Positions 46,532 to 54,688 of a DNA stretch of 64,000 nucleotides are shown here, one piece after another. A program made the translations under genes and the position numbers. The notes under the pieces were generated by a model, which saw nothing but the letters and a program-made list of their open reading frames with translations, was not told where the DNA came from and ran no database searches. Numbering within the stretch: position 1 is the stretch's first letter; every line of letters begins with the position of its first letter. This DNA is from Bacteroides sp. 224 (GTDB lineage Bacteria; Bacteroidota; Bacteroidia; Bacteroidales; Bacteroidaceae), in NCBI RefSeq assembly GCF_010500995.1, contig NZ_QVMK01000019.1, forward strand, positions 23,624 to 87,623. Reading direction: 5' to 3'.

Positions 46532-47776
46532 TTACAGCACCGTCACCTCCAGCGGTTTACGAACCTTCTGCGCATATTCTGCTACATATTGATTCCAGCT
46601 TTCGGCATCCATTCCGGCTTTGCTCCAAGCAGATCCCCAATAGTATGTATAGTTTGTTCCGGGCTGATAATCGCTGATAGCCAATACATGGCCATCTGCT
46701 CCACCTCTTTCTTTCTCTTTTTCTTCTTTAGAGAAATATATGGCTTTAGCCTCTTTCACTGCACCGGGCACTACAGCGGCAACGAAAATCTTTCCGTTCA
46801 CACCACTTGCGTTATCTGTAGGGTCTGCATAAGTAATGTAACCTTGGGTTGCATCAGCAGCAATTACAGCTTCACCGTCTGCTTCATGAAGCACAAGACC
46901 GGCGGCTATCTCTGTAGTTTCATTCAAACCGGAGTAAGAGATAACTGTTTTGTTTAAGTGAGAACCGGCATCTAATGTGATGATACGTGTTTCAACTACA
47001 TCAGTGTTTTCTTTCACTGTCAGTGGGTTATATACCAACTGCACAGAGAAACGTAAAGGACCATTATCCAATATCTTATAATCATTATAACAATAAGGAT
47101 AAATGATGTTTCCTTCCGACATCAATGCAGCAGTACCTCCACCTAAGGTGGGACCTACTTTATAGCAATCCAGTCCGTTACCATGATCTAAATGATAAGA
47201 AGTAGCTGCGCGAAGTTCTTTAGCCGCATTGGGATCAGCAATCTTCAAGCTATCTATGGCAGCTAATGTTTCAGGATTCAATTCCATTGCATAACGATCT
47301 TCTACTACAGGCTCAGAAGTGTTATATTTAGTCCATACATCATAGCCAAAAGCTCTCTCGCCTGTTTTCTGCAAAGCAGGACCATAGGCACGGAAAGCAA
47401 CCAAATCGTTCTCCCAAGCAAGGTCGTCTACACGCTCCGGGTATTGTCTTCCACAAGCAAGTGTAGGAACCGTGGCAGGTTTACCTTTTTTCACTACATA
47501 AACGGCAGTGCTATCGGCTGGTACATCCGCAGGAAAAATAAGTTTATCGTCCGAAGTTATCTGATAGGCTACTTCTTGGCCATTTGTATTGTAAATTACA
47601 AATTGTGCATCATCAGCCAACTGTAGTTTCGTTGATACGTCGGCAATTGATACTTCAACAATTTCGTTATTTCTATCTAATGAAAGCGGATTAAAAACCG
47701 TTATGCTTACAGTCTTGCTCTCATTGCAGGCAGCAAGCATAAAAGCTGCTACACATAAATAAAGAATCTTTTTCAT
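46532..47776 (-). CDS. DUF4861 family lipoprotein
   Basis: 414 residues with a lipoprotein signal (YLCVAAFMLAACNESK). The segments VFNPLSLDRNNEIVEV, GYDVWTKYNTSEPVVEDRYA and YHLDHGNGLDCYKVGPTLGGG fit DUF4861 proteins, which are commonly encoded with pectin or uronate degradation genes in Bacteroides. Its neighbours kduD and kduI support a role in handling uronate-containing glycans at the cell surface or in the periplasm. The catalytic activity is not known to me. A heptamer-repeat element separates it from kduD. Confidence 0.8.
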   Translation of the reverse strand: MKKILYLCVAAFMLAACNESKTVSITVFNPLSLDRNNEIVEVSIADVSTKLQLADDAQFVIYNTNGQEVAYQITSDDKLIFPADVPADSTAVYVVKKGKPATVPTLACGRQYPERVDDLAWENDLVAFRAYGPALQKTGERAFGYDVWTKYNTSEPVVEDRYAMELNPETLAAIDSLKIADPNAAKELRAATSYHLDHGNGLDCYKVGPTLGGGTAALMSEGNIIYPYCYNDYKILDNGPLRFSVQLVYNPLTVKENTDVVETRIITLDAGSHLNKTVISYSGLNETTEIAAGLVLHEADGEAVIAADATQGYITYADPTDNASGVNGKIFVAAVVPGAVKEAKAIYFSKEEKEKERGGADGHVLAISDYQPGTNYTYYWGSAWSKAGMDAESWNQYVAEYAQKVRKPLEVTVL

Positions 47777-47784
47777 TTGCTTTA

Positions 47785-47878
47785 TGAGTTATGAGTTACG
47801 AGTTACCAGTTACGGGTTACGAGTTACGAGAAAGATACCTATATTCCTCTTGTAACTCGTAACTTGTAACTCGTAACT
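47785..47878. repeat. GAGTTAC heptamer hairpin element, copy 1
   Basis: Six consecutive 7-base units of the form GAGTTAC/GGGTTAC/CAGTTAC (47785-47830) are followed by an inverted arm built on GTAACTCGTAACTTG (47851-47878). The two sides can fold into a long hairpin. The same family recurs at 61015-61140. Confidence 0.85.
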
Positions 47879-47885
47879 AATTTTT

Positions 47886-48677
47886 TTAAGGCTGTTTACC
47901 AATATAAGCCAAAATACCACCATCTACATAAAGCACATGGCCATTCACAAAGTTAGAAGCTTCAGAAGCTAAGAACACGGCAGGGCCTACCAAATCTTCC
48001 GGATTTCCCCAACGGGCAGCCGGAGTTTTAGCAATGATAAACTGATCGAATGGATGACGAGAGCCATCTGCTTGCTTCTCTCTCAAAGGAGCTGTTTGTG
48101 GAGTAGCGATATAACCCGGTCCAAGGCCGTTACATTGAATATTGTATTCACCATATTCTGATGCAATGTTACGGGTAAGCATTTTCAATCCACCTTTTGC
48201 AGCAGCATAAGCTGATACGGTTTCGCGTCCAAGCTCACTCATCATAGAGCAGATGTTGATGATTTTACCTGCACCTTTCTTCATCATAGCAGGAATCACC
48301 GCTTTAGCCATGATAAAAGGACCATTCAGGTCGATATCAATTACCTGACGGAACTCGGCTGCTTTCATTTCGTGCATAGGTATGCGTTTGATGATACCTG
48401 CATTGTTTACCAGAATATCAATAGTACCTACTTCTTTTTCAATTTGAGCAACTACTGCATTTACCTGATCTTCGTTAGTTACATCGCATACATAACCGTA
48501 AGCTTTGATGCCATCTGCTTCATAAGCAGCTAACCCTTTGTTCACCAACTCTTGGTTGATGTCATTAAATACAATGGTAGCTCCTGCCTTTGCATAGCCA
48601 CTTGCTATTGCATAGCCAATACCATAAGAAGCGCCGGTAACTAAAGCGATCTTACCTTCTAAAGAAAAATTTGCCAT
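47886..48677 (-). CDS. kduD: 2-deoxy-D-gluconate 3-dehydrogenase (KduD-type)
   Basis: 263 residues. A short-chain dehydrogenase that reduces or oxidises 2,5-diketo-3-deoxygluconate in the uronate pathway. The ATG at 48677 gives MANFSLEGKIALVTGAS; the upstream frame crosses a palindromic repeat and is rejected. NAD-binding GASYGIGYAIASGYA, the NNAG of DILVNNAGI, and the catalytic YAAAK in VSAYAAAKGGLK are visible. It lies 99 bp downstream of kduI with the palindrome between them, still probably one operon. Confidence 0.9.
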   Translation of the reverse strand: MANFSLEGKIALVTGASYGIGYAIASGYAKAGATIVFNDINQELVNKGLAAYEADGIKAYGYVCDVTNEDQVNAVVAQIEKEVGTIDILVNNAGIIKRIPMHEMKAAEFRQVIDIDLNGPFIMAKAVIPAMMKKGAGKIINICSMMSELGRETVSAYAAAKGGLKMLTRNIASEYGEYNIQCNGLGPGYIATPQTAPLREKQADGSRHPFDQFIIAKTPAARWGNPEDLVGPAVFLASEASNFVNGHVLYVDGGILAYIGKQP

Positions 48678-48701
48678 ATTTATTATTTTAGGTTTCAACG
48701 C

Positions 48702-48773
48702 GTAGAGACGCACGGCGTGCGTCTTTGTACAACATTTGTTATTAAGAAATAGACGCACGCCGTGCGTCTCTAC
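48702..48773. repeat. Double palindrome in the kduI-kduD gap
   Basis: Arms 48702-48724 and 48751-48773 are perfect 23-bp inverted copies, and each arm is itself palindromic around GACGCACGGCGTGCGTC. It lies between kduI and kduD, 3 bp from the kduI stop. It may act as a processing or attenuation hairpin in the operon. Confidence 0.88.
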
Positions 48774-48776
48774 CTG

Positions 48777-49619
48777 TTATTTTAAATCCGTAATCAACGA
48801 GAAATCCTGATCGCCATAATCCAGGTTCTCGCCACCCATACCCCAGATAAAGGTATAGTTGTGAGTAGCTGCTGCCGAGTGGATAGACCATTCGGGAGAA
48901 AGTACAGCCTGATCACCCTTCATCCATAAGTGACGCGTTTCATCTACTTCGCCCATGAAGTGACATACCGCATGTTCTTCGGGTACCTCGAAATAGAAAT
49001 AAGCTTCCATACGACGTGAGTGAACGTGTGCAGGCATGGTGTTCCATACACTACCCGGAGCAAGTTCCGTCATACCCATTTGCAACTGGCAAGTAGGTAA
49101 CACTTGGTTAACCAACATTTTATTGATGTTACGGTGGTTAGAACCTTCTAAAGAACCCATTTCGGCTACTACCGCATCTGCTTTGGTTACCTTTTTATCG
49201 GGATAGTTTTTGTGAGCAGGCAGTGAGTTGAAGTAAAATTTAGCTGGTTTTGCAGCATCTACGCTTTCAAAAGTCACTTCTCTATCGCCCGAACCGATGT
49301 ATAATGCTTCTTTATAATCCAGTTCAAACACAGTATCGCCTACCTTTATTTTACCGGCTCCACCTACATTATAGATACCTATTTCACGACGAGTAAGGAA
49401 ATAAGGTGCCTTCAATGGATCGATTGTTTCCAAAGGCAATGCTTCTTTTACAGGCATTGCTCCACCTACTACCATACGGTCGTACATAGAATACACCATA
49501 TTTACTTCGTCGGCAGAGAATACTTTTTCAATCAAAAAATCTCTGCGGATTCTTGCAGTGTCATAACTCTTCGCATCTTGAGGATGCGCGGCATAACGCA
49601 CTTCATAATTTGTTTTCAT
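48777..49619 (-). CDS. kduI: 5-dehydro-4-deoxy-D-glucuronate isomerase
   Basis: 280 residues. It isomerises 4-deoxy-L-threo-5-hexosulose uronate, the product of lyase-cut pectin or glycosaminoglycan, to feed kduD. The cupin metal site is visible as MPAHVHSRRMEAYFYFEV, followed by HLWMKGDQAVLSPEWSIHS. The length is normal for KduI. The promoter box is at 49665-49672. The presence of kduI with kduD and a DUF4861 lipoprotein indicates uronate-glycan use. Confidence 0.95.
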   Translation of the reverse strand: MKTNYEVRYAAHPQDAKSYDTARIRRDFLIEKVFSADEVNMVYSMYDRMVVGGAMPVKEALPLETIDPLKAPYFLTRREIGIYNVGGAGKIKVGDTVFELDYKEALYIGSGDREVTFESVDAAKPAKFYFNSLPAHKNYPDKKVTKADAVVAEMGSLEGSNHRNINKMLVNQVLPTCQLQMGMTELAPGSVWNTMPAHVHSRRMEAYFYFEVPEEHAVCHFMGEVDETRHLWMKGDQAVLSPEWSIHSAAATHNYTFIWGMGGENLDYGDQDFSLITDLK

Positions 49620-49664
49620 AACTATAGAATATTATAATTAGTTGTTTCGTTTACGCACACGACA

Positions 49665-49672
49665 CAAAAATA
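49665..49672 (-). promoter_or_regulatory. Bacteroidales -7 box, kduI
   Basis: TATTTTTG on the minus strand, 45 bases before the kduI ATG. Confidence 0.45.
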
Positions 49673-49801
49673 GCAAAACTATTCGGAACAGAGATATAAA
49701 TTTGGTCCTATTAGCTTGCAATTTTGTCCAAAACATTGGTAGATTGGGTTTGTTTAACAATTATAATACGAATTAAGGGGTTATTGTACTTAACAGAAGA
49801 T

Positions 49802-49809
49802 TATCTTTG
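49802..49809 (+). promoter_or_regulatory. Bacteroidales -7 box, L,D-transpeptidase-like gene
   Basis: TATCTTTG, 46 bases before the ATG at 49856. Confidence 0.5.
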
Positions 49810-49855
49810 CATACACAAAAACAAGTCAAACTTAAAAACACATATTACTAATATC

Positions 49856-50500
49856 ATGCGAAAACATATATACTTACCCATCATTCTTTGCTGTATTGTA
49901 TTCACTCTCTTTTGTTTTCATTGCAACGCAAAACAAGATTCCACTTCAATTTCCGAACAAGTAAAAACCCATGCAGACTCCCTCAAAGGTTACTGTCAAA
50001 GCAAAGGTTATAATACCGATTATTGCTTTTTGATTGATTTCGGCATACACTCCGGCAAGAAGCGTTTCTTCATCTGGGACTTTAAAGGAGATTCCATTAA
50101 ATACTCAAGCCTGTGTGCCCACGGATATGGAAAAGAAAGCACCACCGAACAACCTATATATAGTAATGTGGAAGGTAGTTACTGTTCATCCTTAGGAAAA
50201 TACAAAGTAGGCATTCGCTCTTACAGCAAATGGGGCATCCACGTGCATTACAAATTACACGGTTTAGAAAAGACAAACAGCAATGCTTATAAACGGTATA
50301 TTGTGCTTCACTCTTACGAATATGTACCCAATAAAGAAGTTTATCCGTTTCATCTCCCACTGGGAATGAGCCAGGGTTGCCCAGTGGTGTCTAACGAAAT
50401 GATGCGCACGATTGATGAACTATTAAAAGAGAATAAAGACGAAAAACCGGTGTTGTTATGGATATATGAGTCTGAAAAAAGAGAATCAGCTTATATATAA
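49856..50500 (+). CDS. Exported L,D-transpeptidase catalytic-domain-like protein
   Basis: 214 residues from the ATG at 49856, which has a signal peptide (LPIILCCIVFTLFCFHCNA); the Cys pair near its end could also make it a lipoprotein. The YkuD_2-type catalytic region contains CFLIDFGIHSGKKRFF, the conserved His in YIVLHSYEYVP, and the active-site SxGC in GMSQGCPVVSNEMM. By family it may cross-link or modify peptidoglycan, though the YkuD_2 branch is poorly studied. It is monocistronic. Confidence 0.82.
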   Translation: MRKHIYLPIILCCIVFTLFCFHCNAKQDSTSISEQVKTHADSLKGYCQSKGYNTDYCFLIDFGIHSGKKRFFIWDFKGDSIKYSSLCAHGYGKESTTEQPIYSNVEGSYCSSLGKYKVGIRSYSKWGIHVHYKLHGLEKTNSNAYKRYIVLHSYEYVPNKEVYPFHLPLGMSQGCPVVSNEMMRTIDELLKENKDEKPVLLWIYESEKRESAYI

Positions 50501-50556
50501 AAGGAAAGGTAAAGATAAACGGTTCTTTATACATAGTTTAGAAACAAGGAAACAAA

Positions 50557-50588
50557 GAACAATATTACACCAATAAACATTATCTTTG
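50557..50588 (+). promoter_or_regulatory. Core promoter of AAA/PD-(D/E)XK copy A, array-free
   Basis: GAACAATATTACACC up to the -7 box TATCTTTG (50581-50588) is shared with copy B. Everything upstream of 50557 is unrelated, so copy A lacks the repeat arrays. The ATG lies 21 bases after the box. Confidence 0.6.
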
Positions 50589-50609
50589 CTATCACTCAAG
50601 AAAGTAATC

Positions 50610-52361
50610 ATGATGATGGCAAACAATATTAAAAATATTCCTTACGGGTTGAGCGATTATGAGCGTATGGCACGTGATAATTACTACTATGTAGATAAAA
50701 CCCACTTTATTCCCTTAATAGAACAGGCTGCTTCCTATTTCTTTCTGATTCGCCCCCGGCGATTCGGCAAAAGCCTGCTGCTCAATATGCTCGACTCTTA
50801 CTATGATATTAATAATGCCGAACGCTTTGAAGAACTCTTTGGCGAACGCTGGATTTACCAAAACCCCACTAACTTACGGGCTAAGTTCTTGATACTGCGC
50901 TTTAACTTTTCAGCAGTCGACTCACGGCCTGAACATTTAGAGGCCTCATTTGAAAAACATTGTGCAGAACGTTTCTTGGAATTTACCGATCGTTATGAAC
51001 GATTCTTTCATCCTGAGTTTCGTGAAGAATTGATAGAGCGAGGCAACGCAACAGCAAAGCTGCAATACATTAACGGACGCGCCAGCAATCTTGGTCTGCG
51101 CATCTACCTCATCATCGACGAGTACGATAACTTTACCAACTCCATTCTTGCCAATATCGGTAAAAAGGCTTATCAGGATGCTACACATGGCGATGGTTTC
51201 TTTCGCTTTTTCTTCAATGTAATCAAGGTGATGACTACCGGTAGTGGCATGGCACTGGAGCGAATGTTTATCACTGGAGTAAGCCCCATTACACTGGATG
51301 ATGTAACTTCAGGATTTAATATTGGTACAAACTTTACTACTGATGCACAGTTTAATAACATCGTGGGATTCTCCGAACCGGAACTACGTACCATGCTGGA
51401 ATACTACTGCGAACAAGGAGTATTGAAAATGGATGTAGATGAGATGATGAAGGAAATGAAGCCCTGGTATGACAATTACTGCTTTTCCGAAGATAGTTTA
51501 AGCGAAAGCATGTATAACTCTGATATGGCACTTTACTATGTTAGCCACTGTTTACGTACAGGTAGGCCTCCCCGGGAGATGATCGATAAAAACATCCGCA
51601 CCGATTACAACAAGCTGCGCCATCTCATTAAGATTGATAAAGAACTGGGACAAAACTTCTCCGTGATTCGCGAGATAGTGGAAACCGGACAAACAACCGC
51701 TCTCCTTAACAGCGGTTTCTCGGTAGAGCAGATGGTAGACCCAAACAATTTCAAGTCGCTGCTTTACTATTTCGGACTGCTGAGCATACAAGGTACCTAT
51801 CGGGGAAATATAGTTTTGACTATCCCCAATCATACTGTCCGAGAACAAATATACTCCTATCTGATAGAAGGGTTATCCAACAATAATATTTTCCGCATTG
51901 ACTTCTATCAACTAGGAAAACTAATAGAAGCTATGGCTTACCAGGGAGAGTGGAAATCGGTTTTCTCTTACATCGCCTCCGAACTGGAAAAGCAAAGTCG
52001 CGTACGCGAGTTTATTGATGGTGAAGCGCATGTAAAAGGCTTCTTGCTGGCCTATTTGGGGATGACACACAACTATATGTTACTGCCCGAATATGAACTG
52101 GCCAAAGGGTATGCCGACTTCTACTTCCAGCCCAGCACCCGGCTACCCGACACGGAGTATGCCTATCTGTTAGAAGTAAAGTATCTGAAACGCGACGAAC
52201 CGGACGTTCGCATTGCTATCCTCAAAGAGGAAGCCCGTGCACAGTTGCTGAAATATGCTTCGGATGATATCGTAACAAGTACTATTGGTGGGGCAAAGTT
52301 ACGGCTTATCACTGTGGTATTTCGTGGGTGGGAGTTGGTAGAGATGGAGGAGGTTCAATAA
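50610..52361 (+). CDS. AAA-ATPase-like/PD-(D/E)XK nuclease-like protein, copy A
   Basis: 583 residues. The start is ATG 50610 (three ATGs in a row), not the in-frame TTG at 50586, which lies in the promoter box. Walker A RPRRFGKS is at 48-55 and Walker B LIIDEYDNF (DEYD 170-173). The C-terminal PD-(D/E)XK signature is GYADFYFQ followed by YAYLLEVKYLKR (Asp, then ExK). It is near-identical to copy B except for two variable blocks at about residues 94-161 and 253-330. The function is not established for this family, which is multiplied in Bacteroidales; ideas such as defence or DNA transactions are speculation. Confidence 0.88.
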   Translation: MMMANNIKNIPYGLSDYERMARDNYYYVDKTHFIPLIEQAASYFFLIRPRRFGKSLLLNMLDSYYDINNAERFEELFGERWIYQNPTNLRAKFLILRFNFSAVDSRPEHLEASFEKHCAERFLEFTDRYERFFHPEFREELIERGNATAKLQYINGRASNLGLRIYLIIDEYDNFTNSILANIGKKAYQDATHGDGFFRFFFNVIKVMTTGSGMALERMFITGVSPITLDDVTSGFNIGTNFTTDAQFNNIVGFSEPELRTMLEYYCEQGVLKMDVDEMMKEMKPWYDNYCFSEDSLSESMYNSDMALYYVSHCLRTGRPPREMIDKNIRTDYNKLRHLIKIDKELGQNFSVIREIVETGQTTALLNSGFSVEQMVDPNNFKSLLYYFGLLSIQGTYRGNIVLTIPNHTVREQIYSYLIEGLSNNNIFRIDFYQLGKLIEAMAYQGEWKSVFSYIASELEKQSRVREFIDGEAHVKGFLLAYLGMTHNYMLLPEYELAKGYADFYFQPSTRLPDTEYAYLLEVKYLKRDEPDVRIAILKEEARAQLLKYASDDIVTSTIGGAKLRLITVVFRGWELVEMEEVQ

Positions 52362-52444
52362 AATACCTAATTGTGTTTTATTTGTTCTCTTTCATATTTT
52401 GCCACCATTGACCTAAAAAGAGATGTCTTCAATATCCATTCTCC

Positions 52445-52660
52445 ACTATATACTTTTACCATTTCAACCTATATGCCTTTACCCTCTCAACCTACACACC
52501 TTGGCACTCTGTAGGCATATATTCACAAGATACAAAGGTATATACCTAAGCAGTCTGTAAGTGTACACCTTTGCAACCATTAGGTGTACACTTAAGCGAC
52601 TCTTAGGTATATACCTTTGCAACCATTAAGTATACACTTAAGCAATCCTTACAAATACAT
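52445..52660. repeat. Degenerate array, ten cores at exactly 23-bp pitch
   Basis: Nine-base cores start at 52445 (ACTATATAC), 52468 (CCTATATGC), 52491 (CCTACACAC), 52514 (GGCATATAT), 52537 (GGTATATAC), 52560 (AGTGTACAC), 52583 (GGTGTACAC), 52606 (GGTATATAC), 52629 (AGTATACAC) and 52652 (CAAATACAT). The step is always 23. Cores alternate purines and pyrimidines and several are palindromic. Spacers alternate between two loose types (TTTGCAACCAT and TTAAGCGACTC), giving a weaker 46-bp period. This is too short and too degenerate for CRISPR. Confidence 0.88.
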
Positions 52661-52744
52661 CTATATTAATAAGGTACACGCACCTATGCTTTTCGCAATC
52701 ATATACTTGATTGTACCAAATAAGAAGAACTGAAAATTCAGTTT

Positions 52745-52819
52745 GGTCAGACCTAACGAGGCAAAAGGTCCGACCTAATTATTGAAAAGGTCCGACCTAA
52801 TGTAACGTTAAGTCTGACC
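52745..52819. repeat. Four GGTCNGACC palindromes at exactly 22-bp pitch
   Basis: Cores start at 52745 (GGTCAGACC), 52767 (GGTCCGACC), 52789 (GGTCCGACC) and 52811 (AGTCTGACC). Each is an odd-length palindrome, and most are followed by TAA. The orphan copy at 178-252 differs in one core only at the central base, which keeps the palindrome. Confidence 0.88.
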
Positions 52820-52904
52820 TTTCAGCAGAACCGATTTCATATTGAAATCACTCCACAAACAAACAGATTTATAAAAAGCAGAACAATATTACACCAATAA
52901 ACAT

Positions 52905-52912
52905 TATCTTTG
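52905..52912 (+). promoter_or_regulatory. Bacteroidales -7 box, AAA/PD-(D/E)XK copy B
   Basis: TATCTTTG, 21 bases before the ATG at 52934. In the orphan leader at the left edge the corresponding place reads TTAGTTTG, which breaks the TAnnTTTG pattern. Confidence 0.55.
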
Positions 52913-52933
52913 CTATCACTCAAGAAAGTAATC

Positions 52934-54688
52934 ATGATGATGGCAAACAATATTAAAAATATTCCTTACGGGTTGAGCGATTATGAGCGTATGGCACGTG
53001 ATAATTACTACTATGTAGATAAAACCCATTTTATTCCCTTAATAGAACAAGCTGCTTCCTATTTCTTTCTGATTCGCCCCCGGCGGTTCGGCAAAAGCCT
53101 GCTGCTCAATATGCTCGATTCTTACTATGATATTAATAATGCCGAACGCTTTGAAGAACTTTTTGGCGAACGCTGGATTTACCAAAACCCCACTAACTTA
53201 CGGGCAAAGTTTATGGTGCTTCGTTTTAACTTCTCGGCGGTCGATTCATACCCTGAACGATTAGAGGCCTCCTTTGAAGAACATTGTACCGAACGGTTTG
53301 TTGAATTTGCAAACCGCTACGAGCATCTTTTTCAAGCCGACTTTCGTGAAGAATTGATAAAACGTGCCAGTGCAACAGCAAGACTGCAATACATCAACGG
53401 GCGTGCCAGTGAACTGGGTTTACGCATCTACCTCATCATCGACGAGTACGATAACTTCACTAACTCCATTCTTGCCAATATAGGCAAAAAGGCTTATCAG
53501 GATGCTACGCATGGCGATGGATTCTTCCGTTTCTTCTTCAATGTAATCAAGGTGATGACTACCGGAAGCGGCATGGCACTGGAACGAATGTTTATTACCG
53601 GAGTAAGCCCCATTACACTGGATGATGTAACTTCAGGGTTTAATATTGGTACTAATTTTACTACCTCTCCCAGATTCAACAATCTGGTAGGATTCTCCGA
53701 ACCGGAGCTACGCACCATGTTAGAGTATTACTACGAGCATGGTCTGTTGAATATGGAGGTTGATGAAATCATAAAAGAGATAGAGCCTTGGTATGATAAC
53801 TATTGCTTTGCCGAAGAACGCTTGGAGGAGTCTATGTACAACTCTGACATGGTGCTTTACTATCTCAATAGTTGCTTGGTTGACGGACGGCCTCCCCGGG
53901 AGATGATCGATAAAAACATCCGCACCGATTACAACAAGCTGCGCCATCTCATTAAGATTGATAAAGAACTGGGACAAAACTTCTCCGTGATTCGCGAGAT
54001 AGTGGAAACTGGACAAACAACCGCTCTCCTTAACAGTGGTTTCTCGGTAGAGCAGATGGTAGACCCAAATAATTTCAAGTCGCTGCTTTACTATTTCGGA
54101 CTGCTAAGCATACGAGGTACCTATCGGGGAAATATAGTTTTGACTATCCCCAATCATACCGTCCGAGAACAAATATATTCCTATCTGATAGAAGGGCTAT
54201 CCGACAATAATATTTTCCGCATAGACTTCTATCAACTAGGAAAACTGATAGAAGCTATGGCTTACCAGGGAGAATGGAAACCTGTTTTCTCTTACATCGC
54301 CTCCGAACTGGAAAAGCAAAGTCGCGTACGCGAGTTTATTGATGGCGAAGCGCATGTAAAAGGCTTCTTGCTGGCTTATTTGGGGATGACACACAACTAT
54401 ATGTTACTGCCCGAATATGAACTGGCCAAAGGGTATGCCGACTTCTACTTCCAGCCCAGCACCCGGCTACCCGACACGGAGTATGCCTATCTGCTGGAAG
54501 TAAAGTACCTGAAACGAACTGATCCGGACGCTCGCATTGCCTCTCTTAAGGAGGAAGCCCGTGCACAACTGCTGAAATATGCTTCGGATGATATCGTAAC
54601 AAGTACTATCGGAGGGGCAAAGTTGCGGCTTATTACTGTGGTATTTCGTGGGTGGGAGCTGGTGGAGATGGAAGAGGTATGTAACTAA
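52934..54688 (+). CDS. AAA-ATPase-like/PD-(D/E)XK nuclease-like protein, copy B
   Basis: 584 residues, starting at ATG 52934 (again three ATGs; the TTG at 52910 sits in the promoter). The Walker A, Walker B and ADF/EVK nuclease motifs are the same as in copy A. The first ~93 residues, the block 162-245 and most of the C-terminal half are almost identical to copy A. Residues 94-161 and about 253-330 differ, for example CLVDGRPP against CLRTGRPP. Unlike copy A it is preceded by the two phased arrays. Its stop overlaps the convergent membrane-protein stop by 3 bp (CTAA). Confidence 0.88.
   Translation: MMMANNIKNIPYGLSDYERMARDNYYYVDKTHFIPLIEQAASYFFLIRPRRFGKSLLLNMLDSYYDINNAERFEELFGERWIYQNPTNLRAKFMVLRFNFSAVDSYPERLEASFEEHCTERFVEFANRYEHLFQADFREELIKRASATARLQYINGRASELGLRIYLIIDEYDNFTNSILANIGKKAYQDATHGDGFFRFFFNVIKVMTTGSGMALERMFITGVSPITLDDVTSGFNIGTNFTTSPRFNNLVGFSEPELRTMLEYYYEHGLLNMEVDEIIKEIEPWYDNYCFAEERLEESMYNSDMVLYYLNSCLVDGRPPREMIDKNIRTDYNKLRHLIKIDKELGQNFSVIREIVETGQTTALLNSGFSVEQMVDPNNFKSLLYYFGLLSIRGTYRGNIVLTIPNHTVREQIYSYLIEGLSDNNIFRIDFYQLGKLIEAMAYQGEWKPVFSYIASELEKQSRVREFIDGEAHVKGFLLAYLGMTHNYMLLPEYELAKGYADFYFQPSTRLPDTEYAYLLEVKYLKRTDPDARIASLKEEARAQLLKYASDDIVTSTIGGAKLRLITVVFRGWELVEMEEVCN

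Larger units (their letters stand above)
52362..52933. other. 572-bp leader between AAA copies
   Basis: No gene is visible. It consists of about 80 bp of plain AT-rich sequence, the 23-bp array (52445-52660), a link that still shows weak core-like words (GGTACACGC at 52673, CATATACTT at 52700), the 22-bp array (52745-52819), and the copy B promoter with TATCTTTG at 52905-52912. Confidence 0.85.

Noticed and set aside
46496..46957. 153-codon plus-strand frame
   Set aside because: It lies antisense to the well-supported DUF4861 lipoprotein gene and its peptide resembles no protein.
52445..52819. CRISPR array
   Set aside because: Repeats are degenerate 9-base cores with 22-23-bp pitch, with no room for spacers of the usual 28-40 bp, and there are no cas genes in the window.
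50557..54688. Prophage or integrative element around the AAA genes
   Set aside because: No integrase, phage structural gene or attachment repeat is visible, and the flanking genes are ordinary chromosomal types.
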